Positions 1 to 6,951 of a DNA stretch of 64,000 nt are shown here, piece by piece. The stretch's first letter is position 1. Each line of letters starts with the position of its first letter. The notes under the pieces were generated by a model that was given only the letters and a program-made list of their open reading frames with translations, had not been told where the DNA came from and did not search any database. Location of the stretch: contig CAMHOY010000001.1 of assembly GCA_946186915.1 (NCBI GenBank), forward strand, positions 124,001 to 188,000. Direction: 5' to 3'. This DNA is from an uncultured Bacteroidales bacterium. Its GTDB lineage: Bacteria > Bacteroidota > Bacteroidia > Bacteroidales > Paludibacteraceae. Made by a program: the position numbers and the translations under genes.

Positions 1-1245
1 GAGCGCCTGGATCTTCGCTACGCGAATACCGGCTTTCGGCACTATTTCATAGAGGGTGACGGTAGGACCGACGGTCGCTTTGATGGAATCGATCTCGATG
101 CCGTAATTACGCAGGGTGGTGACGATACGCGCGCCGTTGGCACGTTGCTCTTCCTCGTTGATCACCGGCGCTGCCTCGTTGTCATAGACCTTGAGGAGAT
201 TGAGCGAAGGGAACTTGAAGAACTCCAGGTCCTTGCGCGGATCGTACGGACCCAGTTTCTCGAGGATTTTGTCCGGGTCCTTGTCGTATAGTTTGTCCTC
301 GATGACCTCGTTGATCTCCAGTTCGCCGGACGGCTCCGAGGGTTCGGAGGGTTCAGGCTCTTCCACCGGTAGCGGCGCATCACCGAGCGGTTCGTTCTCA
401 TCGTCGAGTTCCGGAAGAGGTTCTCCGACCGCTTCGGGTTCTTCTTCCTGAATCGGATCAATCGTGAAGGTCACTTCGTCGGACGGTTCCACGGATTCGG
501 GTTCGGGTTCTACCGGCAGATCGAGGGTTACCTCTTCTGTCGGAGTGTCCGGTTCTTCTACAACATGAGGTCTCCGCTTAAACAGCCCTGCGCACCATGC
601 ACCGAACGCTTTGCAGCGGTCGATGAAACGCGGGTCGCTGACAATAAGGAAGATGACCATCGAGAAGAAGAGGATGAGCACGGTGCCGGTGATCTGCACA
701 TAACTCGTCAGCCAACGCGCCGCCCATGTACCGAACTGCCCTCCCCAGAGGAAAACACCCAGATGCACCATCTGCTGGGCAAAACCCAACGTGACGGCAC
801 CCCACAGAACAAGGAAAGCCGTACAGCAGAAGATTTTTATCGCCGGAATGTCCCGGAAAACATGCATAACACGCAGACCGTACACCCCAATCATCAACAC
901 CAGGAGCAAGCTCACAAAACCGAAACTGCCGTTAATCAGGAAATGCGCCAAGTCGGCACCCGGCAGCCCTAACATGTTACGGACCGTTTCGCGATTGGCT
1001 ACGCGCTCCGCATGGTTCAGCGTCAGGATATCCTGGTCATACGCGCCCGTAAAAAGAAAACTGGCATACGCGAGCAACGCGAAGATGGAGAACATAAGAA
1101 GCAGCACTCCGAACACCATTCGCACGCGGCGGTCATCAAAGAAAGCACGAACAGCCTGCCAACCGCTGAGTTTGTCCACACGGATGGCTCTTTCCTCCGG
1201 CTGCTCGAACGAAATATCTCTTGTTTTGGATGAATGTCTGGGCAT
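1..1245 (-). CDS. ftsK: DNA translocase FtsK, N-terminal part (cut by window edge)
   Basis: FtsK is the septum-anchored motor that moves chromosome ends during division. Translating back from the ATG at 1243-1245 gives 415 open codons to base 1 with no stop. Residues about 35-190 hold several hydrophobic membrane segments. A long Pro/Glu/Asp-rich acidic linker follows (about 200-320). The last visible residues include YGIEIDSIKATVGPTVTLYE, the start of the alpha domain of the FtsK motor. The Walker motifs and the gamma domain lie outside the window. A TACCTTTG promoter element lies 20 bases upstream of the start. Identity rests on layout plus the alpha-domain motif; small plus-strand ORFs over this stretch are shadows. 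Confidence 0.9.
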   Translation of the reverse strand, partial: MPRHSSKTRDISFEQPEERAIRVDKLSGWQAVRAFFDDRRVRMVFGVLLLMFSIFALLAYASFLFTGAYDQDILTLNHAERVANRETVRNMLGLPGADLAHFLINGSFGFVSLLLVLMIGVYGLRVMHVFRDIPAIKIFCCTAFLVLWGAVTLGFAQQMVHLGVFLWGGQFGTWAARWLTSYVQITGTVLILFFSMVIFLIVSDPRFIDRCKAFGAWCAGLFKRRPHVVEEPDTPTEEVTLDLPVEPEPESVEPSDEVTFTIDPIQEEEPEAVGEPLPELDDENEPLGDAPLPVEEPEPSEPSEPSGELEINEVIEDKLYDKDPDKILEKLGPYDPRKDLEFFKFPSLNLLKVYDNEAAPVINEEEQRANGARIVTTLRNYGIEIDSIKATVGPTVTLYEIVPKAGIRVAKIQAL

Positions 1246-1265
1246 AATACATCAAAATTAGCATG

Positions 1266-1273
1266 CAAAGGTA
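1266..1273 (-). promoter_or_regulatory. Promoter -7 element of ftsK
   Basis: TACCTTTG on the minus strand matches the Bacteroidota TAnnTTTG box. No good TTG is found 20 bases upstream, so this is weaker than the other promoters of the window. The leader would be about 13-15 nt. Confidence 0.5.
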
Positions 1274-1365
1274 CGAAGAAAAGTTGAAAGGTGAAAGGCT
1301 AAAGCATATTTTTTTGAAAAAAAGCCTTATCTTTGACACTTTTTTGTAAAAAAACGCGCGCGTAC

Positions 1366-1396
1366 TTGCGTATATGAAAATTTCTTCGTATCTTTG
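1366..1396 (+). promoter_or_regulatory. Promoter of the rseC-rnf operon
   Basis: TTG at 1366-1368, a 20-base spacer, then TATCTTTG at 1389-1396. The box lies downstream of the longest possible ATG at 1374, so that start cannot be used from this promoter. Transcription would begin only a few bases before the ATGs at 1407 and 1413. Confidence 0.75.
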
Positions 1397-1412
1397 CACG
1401 CTTTTTATGCTT

Positions 1413-1826
1413 ATGGATGAGTTAATTCGACATACGGGAGTGGTTCTGAGCGTGCACGGCGAGATGGCGCACGTGGAGATTATTCAGACGAGTGCATGCT
1501 CGGCATGCAAGGCGAAATCGATGTGTATGTCGGCCGAGAGTCAGCAGAAAGAGATGGATGTAGTGATGTTGGAGAAGTTGCAGCCGGGCGACCAAGTGGA
1601 GGTAGAAGTTCGCGAGCGGCTGGCATGGAAAGCGGTGTTGCTGGCTTACATCCTGCCTTTTATCGTAATGATGGCGGTGATTGCGGTGCTGGATTTCACG
1701 ACCGACTGGCCGGAGGCGGTGGTAGGGACGCTGTCCCTCTGCGCGATCGCGTTGTACTACATCGGTCTGAGTGTGTTCAAGCATCGTCTGCAGACTCAGT
1801 TCACTTTTACTGCAAGAAAGATATAG
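1413..1826 (+). CDS. rseC: RseC/MucC-family positive regulator, first gene of the Rnf operon
   Basis: SoxR-reducing system RseC family membrane protein of about 137 residues. The N-terminal part carries a cysteine cluster, CSACKAKSMC, typical of the family; two transmembrane helices follow (about 75-95 and 105-123). In Bacteroides the same gene precedes rnfB and is thought to help assemble or maintain the Rnf complex. I chose the ATG at 1413 (MDELIRHTGVV); 1407 is equally possible. The ATG at 1374 is upstream of the promoter box. The leader is at most about 10 nt, so initiation is nearly leaderless. rnfB follows after 30 bp. Confidence 0.85.
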   Translation: MDELIRHTGVVLSVHGEMAHVEIIQTSACSACKAKSMCMSAESQQKEMDVVMLEKLQPGDQVEVEVRERLAWKAVLLAYILPFIVMMAVIAVLDFTTDWPEAVVGTLSLCAIALYYIGLSVFKHRLQTQFTFTARKI

Positions 1827-1856
1827 CAAACACTAACAACTTAAATAACAAACAAC

Positions 1857-2276
1857 ATGAATCTAATTTTGATTTCAATGGGAGTATTAGGTGTGACAGG
1901 ATTGGTAGCCGCCGTGCTGCTGTATGTTGTCAGCCTGATCTTCAAAGTGGAAGAAGATCCCCGCATTGACCTGGTGGTAGCCGTGCTGCCGGGAGCCAAC
2001 TGCGGAGGATGTGGATTTGCCGGTTGCCGTAACTTCGCGGAAGCATGTGTTAAGGCAGGCGGTATTGACGGATTGGCCTGCCCCGTTGGAGGCGAGCCGA
2101 CGATGGAAGACGTGAAGCGTATCCTGACGCCTTCGGAGGGCGAAGAAGCCGCAGCACCGGTTCCGGCCGACGGCGACAAGAAAGGTTTTGACCCTGCTAT
2201 CGCTGCCAAGATTAAGGCGCTGGCTACGCCAAGAGCTACGTTCCCTCTCTCCATTTCTATGGCTCAAAAAAGCTGA
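1857..2276 (+). CDS. rnfB: RnfB, electron-entry subunit, lacking the ferredoxin domains
   Basis: RnfB passes electrons from ferredoxin into the Rnf complex. Visible: an N-terminal membrane anchor (residues 4-28), then the four-Cys Fe-S domain with CGGCGFAGC and the downstream CPVGG. After that the protein runs into a short acidic/Ala-rich tail and stops at 139 residues. Bacteroides RnfB continues for well over 100 residues with several 4Fe-4S ferredoxin motifs (beginning around VRCNG), all absent here. Only 35 bp separate the stop from rnfC, so the missing part is not in another frame. The spacer contains a 7-8-base repetitive tract. Either a true deletion or an assembly collapse. Confidence 0.85.
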   Translation: MNLILISMGVLGVTGLVAAVLLYVVSLIFKVEEDPRIDLVVAVLPGANCGGCGFAGCRNFAEACVKAGGIDGLACPVGGEPTMEDVKRILTPSEGEEAAAPVPADGDKKGFDPAIAAKIKALATPRATFPLSISMAQKS

Positions 2277-2311
2277 ATGCTGATTACTGAATTCTGAAAG
2301 CTAAAAGACTT

Positions 2312-3682
2312 ATGAGAACATTTAAGATAGGCGGAGTTCATCCGCAGGACAACAAACAATTCTCTGCTCATCAGCCGATTACGGAGTGCCCGCTACCCAA
2401 GCAGGCCATCATTCCGCTGGTACAGCACATCGGTGCGCCGGCGCAGGCTGTCGTAGAAGTTGGAGCAAAAGTGAAAGTAGGCGAACTGCTGGCCAAAGCC
2501 GGCGGATTCGTGAGTGCGAACATTTGTTCGCCGGTAAGCGGAACGGTAACGAAGATTGACCAGGCTACCGATGCTTGGGGCGCTCCGATGCAGTGTATCT
2601 TCATCGATGTGGAAGGCGACGAGTGGCTGCCGGAGATTGACCGCAAGCCGGATTTGGTTCGTCAGTGTACGTTGGAGCCGAAAGCGATTATTGACAAGAT
2701 TGCAGCGGCAGGCATCGTAGGTCTGGGTGGCGCGTGCTTCCCGACACACGTGAAACTGTTGCCGCCTCCGGGCAAGAAAGCGGAAGTGCTGATTGTCAAC
2801 GGCGTAGAGTGCGAGCCGTACCTGACTTGCGACCATCAGTTGATGCTGGAGCACGGAGAAGAGATCATCATCGGTATCGAGATCTTGAAGAAAGCGCTGG
2901 GTGTTGAGCGCGCGATTATCGGTATTGAGAACAACAAGAAAGATGCAATCGAGCATATGCGTTCGTTAGCGCAGAGCAAGTTAGGCATCGAGGTGTTGCC
3001 GCTCAAACTGCGTTATCCGCAAGGCGGTGAGAAACAACTCATCGACGCTTGTATCGGTCGTCAGGTTCCGAGTGGCGCACTGCCTATCGAAGTAGGCGCT
3101 GTCGTAGATAACGTAGCGACGATCTTCGCCGTTTATGAGGCGGTACAAAAGAACAAACCGCTCATCAGCCGTGTGATGACCGTTACAGGCAAGCATGTTG
3201 CCAAACCCGGTAACTACTCTGTTCGTTTCGGTACGCCGATCGACGAAGTGATTGCGTTGGCAGGTGGCGTTCCCGCTCACACAGGCAAGATCATCGGCGG
3301 CGGTCCTATGATGGGTCGCGCGATGGATCACACCGAAGGCATGCCGGCTAACAAACGTCTGAGCGGACTGCTCTTCCTCGACGAGAAAGAGAGTGTACGT
3401 GCGGAGGAAGAGAACTGCATCCGTTGCGGTAAGTGCGTTCAGGCTTGTCCGATGGGTCTCGAGCCGTACCTGCTCCAACGTCTGAGCCAACTCGAGATGT
3501 GGGAGGAGTGCGAGAAGCACGACATCATGGATTGTATCGACTGCGGTTGTTGCGTCTATACCTGTCCCGCCCATCGTCGTCTGCTCGACGGCATCCGTCC
3601 GGGTAAAGCGAAAGTAGGAAGTATCCTGCGCGAGCGTGCTGCTGCAGCCGCTGCAGAGAAAGCTGCCGCAGAGAAAAAATAA
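2312..3682 (+). CDS. rnfC: RnfC, NADH/FMN-binding peripheral subunit
   Basis: 456-residue cytoplasmic subunit of the Rnf ion-translocating ferredoxin:NAD+ oxidoreductase. The SLBB/Complex1_51K-like core shows the flavin/nucleotide loop GLGGACFPTHVKL near residue 138. Two 4Fe-4S motifs follow near residues 370 and 409: CIRCGKCVQACPMGL and CIDCGCCVYTCPAHR. Length is normal for the family. The C-terminus is an Ala/Glu/Lys-rich tail. It lies between rnfB and rnfD in the usual Bacteroidales order. All metal ligands are present, in contrast to RnfB. Confidence 0.95.
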   Translation: MRTFKIGGVHPQDNKQFSAHQPITECPLPKQAIIPLVQHIGAPAQAVVEVGAKVKVGELLAKAGGFVSANICSPVSGTVTKIDQATDAWGAPMQCIFIDVEGDEWLPEIDRKPDLVRQCTLEPKAIIDKIAAAGIVGLGGACFPTHVKLLPPPGKKAEVLIVNGVECEPYLTCDHQLMLEHGEEIIIGIEILKKALGVERAIIGIENNKKDAIEHMRSLAQSKLGIEVLPLKLRYPQGGEKQLIDACIGRQVPSGALPIEVGAVVDNVATIFAVYEAVQKNKPLISRVMTVTGKHVAKPGNYSVRFGTPIDEVIALAGGVPAHTGKIIGGGPMMGRAMDHTEGMPANKRLSGLLFLDEKESVRAEEENCIRCGKCVQACPMGLEPYLLQRLSQLEMWEECEKHDIMDCIDCGCCVYTCPAHRRLLDGIRPGKAKVGSILRERAAAAAAEKAAAEKK

Positions 3683-3712
3683 ATCATAAATCACAAATTA
3701 CAAATTACAGAT

Positions 3713-4699
3713 ATGAATTCTTTCATTACATCTCCGGCTCCTCACGTGCATGGCGGTGACAGCGTTCGCAGGAACATGCTTCTTGTCATTCTCGCGCTTC
3801 TTCCCGCGTACGTGGTTTCCGTGATCGAGTTCGGATGGGGAGCACTGATTACTGCAGCTATCAGTATTGCTGCGTGCGTGCTGACTGAATGGATCATCAG
3901 TCGTTATGTGCTCAAAGAGCAACGTCAGACTATCGGCGACCTCTCGGCCGTCTTGACTGGTCTGCTTCTCGCTTTCAACCTGCCGTCGAGTCTCGACTGG
4001 TGGATTGTGATTATTGGCGCTGTAGTAGCTATCGGCGTCGGCAAGATGACCTTCGGCGGTCTGGGACAAAACCCCTTCAACCCCGCATTGGTAGGTCGTG
4101 TCTTCCTGCTTATCTCCTTCCCCGCGCAGATGACCACTTGGCCGTTGGCGAAAGGCTTTGAGACGAGTTATCTGGATGCAGAGACGGGCGCTACCCCGCT
4201 CTATTACCTCAAGCACATGGTGAAGACCGGTGACCTGAGCGTGATGGACAACCTGCCGGCACTGCGTGACGCTTTCTTGGGTGCTATGGGCGGTTCGCTC
4301 GGCGAGGTATGTGCATTGGCACTGATCCTCGGCGGCCTGTTCCTCATCTGCACACGCGTCATCACATGGCATATTCCTGTTTCGATCATCACTACAGTGG
4401 CACTCTTCGCATGGATTGGCACACCGGCCGGCATGGAGAGCAGTCAGTATGTCGCATACCAACTGCTGAGCGGTGGTTTGATGCTCGGTGCATTCTTCAT
4501 GGCTACCGACTACGTGACATCTCCGATGTCCGCTTGGGGAAAAATCATCTTCGGTATCGGTATCGGCTTCATCATGATGGTCATCCGTACTTGGGGTGCT
4601 TATCCTGAAGGAATGTCATTCGCCATCCTGATCATGAACGCCTGCGTTCCTTTGTTGAACAAGATTCGTCCGATGCGTTTCGGCGAGAAAAAGAAATAA
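3713..4699 (+). CDS. rnfD: RnfD, flavinylated membrane subunit
   Basis: 328-residue polytopic membrane protein of the Rnf complex, with about nine hydrophobic segments. The covalent FMN attachment motif is seen as TGATPLYYL, with the threonine at about residue 161. It also has the family motif GLGQNPFNPALVGR. The 30-bp spacer to rnfC is an 8-base-type A/T-rich tandem tract. It should carry electrons across the membrane with RnfG. Confidence 0.95.
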   Translation: MNSFITSPAPHVHGGDSVRRNMLLVILALLPAYVVSVIEFGWGALITAAISIAACVLTEWIISRYVLKEQRQTIGDLSAVLTGLLLAFNLPSSLDWWIVIIGAVVAIGVGKMTFGGLGQNPFNPALVGRVFLLISFPAQMTTWPLAKGFETSYLDAETGATPLYYLKHMVKTGDLSVMDNLPALRDAFLGAMGGSLGEVCALALILGGLFLICTRVITWHIPVSIITTVALFAWIGTPAGMESSQYVAYQLLSGGLMLGAFFMATDYVTSPMSAWGKIIFGIGIGFIMMVIRTWGAYPEGMSFAILIMNACVPLLNKIRPMRFGEKKK

Positions 4700-4711
4700 G
4701 GAGGTACAGCT

Positions 4712-5371
4712 ATGGAAAAACTACAGAGTTCATTCAAAAACATGGTGCTGAGCCTCGTTATCATCTCGATGGTGGCAGCGGGCGCACTGGCCGGCGTCTA
4801 TCTCTTGACGCTGGAGAATATCGAAGCACAGAAAAAAGCAAAACAGGAGGCTGCGAGACTGGCTGTTCTCGCCGGACATGAAGACGGTACTGCTATTGAG
4901 ACCAGCGTGGATGGTTTCGGCGGTCCGATCCGTGTGATGGTTGGTTTCGATGCGGAGGGAAATATCCTCGGTTATGAGATCCTCGAGCATCAGGAGACTC
5001 CGGGCTTGGGTTCGCACATCATACACTGGTTCAAGAACGCCGACAAACCGGGTCAGAACATCATCGGCCGCAAGGCGGATGGCAAGTTCGCGGTAAGCAA
5101 AGACGGTGGTGATGTAGATGCTATCACAGCCGCTACGATCTCCTCGCGCGCTTTCCTAAAGGCCATCAATCAGGCTTACGCGGAGTTCAAAGGCGGCGAC
5201 GTAGAGGCGCACACCGGTGCCAGCCAACTGAATAACGAGCAGGAAGTAGTGCATATTCACGGCGAGCGTGTGGAGGATAACGAAGATCCCCGTGCCGCTT
5301 TGGATGCAGAGCAACTGCAAGACGCTAAAGAAATGGAACAAATAATGGAAAGGGAGGTAGATCATGAGTAA
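4712..5371 (+). CDS. rnfG: RnfG, covalently flavinylated periplasmic subunit
   Basis: 219 residues: one N-terminal membrane anchor (about 10-33) and an FMN_bind domain. The flavinylation site reads DAITAATISS, with FMN expected on Thr142 by homology. The last 60 residues are acidic and poorly conserved. A good Shine-Dalgarno-like GGAGG lies just before the start at 4712. The 3' end overlaps rnfE by 8 bp, so the two are probably translationally coupled. Confidence 0.93.
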   Translation: MEKLQSSFKNMVLSLVIISMVAAGALAGVYLLTLENIEAQKKAKQEAARLAVLAGHEDGTAIETSVDGFGGPIRVMVGFDAEGNILGYEILEHQETPGLGSHIIHWFKNADKPGQNIIGRKADGKFAVSKDGGDVDAITAATISSRAFLKAINQAYAEFKGGDVEAHTGASQLNNEQEVVHIHGERVEDNEDPRAALDAEQLQDAKEMEQIMEREVDHE

Positions 5372-5951
5372 CGCTTTCAAAACATTCACCAACGGACTTC
5401 TGAAAGAGAACCCGACTTTCGTGCTCGTTCTCGGTATGTGTCCGACGCTGGCTACGACGACCAGCGCTATCAACGGTATGTCCATGGGACTGGCGACGAT
5501 GTTCGTGCTCGTCTGCTCGAATACCGTGATCTCGCTGCTCAAGAACCTCATTCCGGACAAGGTACGTATCCCGGCATTTATCGTGGTCATCGCCACTTTC
5601 GTGACGATGGTACAACTGGTGATGCAAGCTTACCTTCCGGCTATCTATGACGTGCTGGGTCTGTTCATCCCGCTGATCGTAGTGAACTGTATCGTTCTCG
5701 GACGCGCGGAAGCTTTCGCAGCAAAGAACAGCGTAGGTCTCAGCGCGCTTGACGGACTCGGTATGGGTCTTGGATTTACCTTGGCGCTCACCCTGCTCGG
5801 CGCTATCCGCGAGTTACTCGGAACGGGTGCATGCTTCGGGTTCCAACTCTTCCCGGACAACTACGGCGCACTGGTATTCGTCCTCGCTCCGGGCGCGTTC
5901 ATCGCACTGGCATATTTGATGGTCATTATTAACAAATTACAGAAGAAATAA
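5364..5951 (+). CDS. rnfE: RnfE, integral membrane subunit
   Basis: 195 residues, six predicted transmembrane helices, Rnf-Nqr family. Conserved cysteines in GMCPTLATTT and VVNCIVLGRAEAF correspond to those that, with RnfA, hold an intramembrane iron cluster in the characterised complex. It overlaps rnfG by 8 bp and is followed after 2 bp by rnfA. Confidence 0.95.
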   Translation: MSNAFKTFTNGLLKENPTFVLVLGMCPTLATTTSAINGMSMGLATMFVLVCSNTVISLLKNLIPDKVRIPAFIVVIATFVTMVQLVMQAYLPAIYDVLGLFIPLIVVNCIVLGRAEAFAAKNSVGLSALDGLGMGLGFTLALTLLGAIRELLGTGACFGFQLFPDNYGALVFVLAPGAFIALAYLMVIINKLQKK

Positions 5952-5953
5952 TT

Positions 5954-6547
5954 ATGGTTTACTTTTTAATTTTCATCTCTGCGATATTTGTTAATAATAT
6001 CGTATTGAGCCAGTTCCTGGGTATCTGTCCGTTCCTGGGAGTAAGTAAGAAAATCGACACCGCAATGGGTATGAGTGCAGCGGTTATCTTCGTGCTCACG
6101 CTCGCTACGGTTGTAACATATTTGTTACAAATGTTGCTGGTTAAATGGGGTTTGGAGTTCTTGCAGACCATTCTCTTCATCCTCATCATCGCTGCTCTCG
6201 TGCAGATGATCGAGATTATGCTGAAGAAGGTCAGTCCGGCACTCTATCAGGCGCTGGGTGTATTCCTTCCGCTGATCACCACCAACTGTTGTATCCTCGG
6301 TGTAGCTATCCTCGTAGCTAACGGCACAGAGAAGTTGCCGATGGGCGCTGAGCACGGCATGTTAACCGGCACACTGTTCGCTTTCGCAACCGCACTGGGC
6401 TTTGGTCTCGCACTCATCCTCTTCGCAGGTATTCGCGAGCAACTCGCTTTGGCGAAAGTGCCCGAAGCGATGAAAGGTACGCCTATTGCCCTCCTCACCG
6501 CCGGCCTGCTGGCGATGGCTTTCATGGGCTTTAGCGGAGTGGTATAA
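5954..6547 (+). CDS. rnfA: RnfA, integral membrane subunit
   Basis: 197 residues, six transmembrane helices, paralogous to RnfE with inverted topology. Cysteines in FLGICPFLGVS and TTNCCILGVAI match the family's cluster ligands. Last gene of the Rnf operon, followed by a strong terminator hairpin. With rnfBCDGE it forms a complete set by gene count, apart from the shortened RnfB. Confidence 0.95.
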   Translation: MVYFLIFISAIFVNNIVLSQFLGICPFLGVSKKIDTAMGMSAAVIFVLTLATVVTYLLQMLLVKWGLEFLQTILFILIIAALVQMIEIMLKKVSPALYQALGVFLPLITTNCCILGVAILVANGTEKLPMGAEHGMLTGTLFAFATALGFGLALILFAGIREQLALAKVPEAMKGTPIALLTAGLLAMAFMGFSGVV

Positions 6548-6572
6548 TCATAGGACACGAATAATTCTTTTG

Positions 6573-6608
6573 AGAGCGCGCGTACACATATACGCGCGTT
6601 CTTTTTTT
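6573..6608 (+). terminator. Terminator of the Rnf operon
   Basis: CGCGCGTA at 6577-6584 pairs with TACGCGCG at 6591-6598, extended outward by about four pairs, with loop CACATA and then seven T. The stem is built from the CGCGCGTA motif that recurs near other gene ends in this window. Confidence 0.85.
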
Positions 6609-6635
6609 ATTATAGGCTACCGGTACAAAATAATC

Positions 6636-6690
6636 GGGTTAAGTCAGGGTTAAATCAGGGTTAAGTCAGAGTTATATCAGAGTTATATCG
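6636..6690. repeat. Five 11-bp tandem repeats
   Basis: Five consecutive 11-base units, GGGTTAAGTCA degrading to GAGTTATATCA, between the Rnf terminator and the tRNA-Ala promoter. The period is close to one helical turn. The rest of 6548-6775 holds no gene that I can support. Confidence 0.85.
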
Positions 6691-6775
6691 AGTACACTTT
6701 TTAAAATTATAACATTTTTTTCTTATTCTTTTGGGCGTTTTTCTTTCAATTTTTGTATGTTATGCAACATTTCAT

Positions 6776-6806
6776 TTGCAGGATTCAAAAAATTGTTGTA
6801 CCTTTG
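6776..6806 (+). promoter_or_regulatory. Promoter of tRNA-Ala (and probably the adhesin)
   Basis: TTG at 6776-6778, 20-base spacer, TACCTTTG at 6799-6806. No second promoter box is seen between the tRNA and the adhesin start. Confidence 0.75.
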
Positions 6807-6855
6807 CAGCCGGAACTATTTGTGCGCATATGTACACATGTACACGCACGTAAAA

Positions 6856-6929
6856 GGGGTATTAGCTCATCTGGCTAGAGCGCGACACTGGCAGTGTCGA
6901 GGTGAGCGGTTCGAGTCCGCTATACTCCA
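6856..6929 (+). tRNA. tRNA-Ala (GGC)
   Basis: Full cloverleaf of 74 nt. The acceptor stem GGGGTAT/ATACTCC has the G3-U70 wobble that is the alanine identity element. Anticodon stem CGACA/TGTCG, loop CTGGCAG, anticodon GGC at 6890-6892. T arm AGCGG-TTCGAGT-CCGCT. CCA is not encoded. The giant adhesin starts only 22 bases downstream. Confidence 0.95.
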
Positions 6930-6951
6930 CAAACACTAATAACAAACAACC

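Noticed and set aside
162..1399. Several ORFs of 70-156 codons on both strands over the first 1.3 kb
   Set aside because: They are out of frame with the continuous minus-strand ftsK reading frame, which has clear membrane segments and the FtsK alpha-domain motif; their sequences are low-complexity shadows.
1374..1412. Longer start for rseC (MKISSYLCTLFML)
   Set aside because: The promoter -7 box lies downstream of this ATG, so the transcript would not contain it; the extra residues are unlike the family.
6757..6939. 60-codon ORF over the tRNA-Ala promoter and gene
   Set aside because: It reads through the promoter and the tRNA; no coding pattern.
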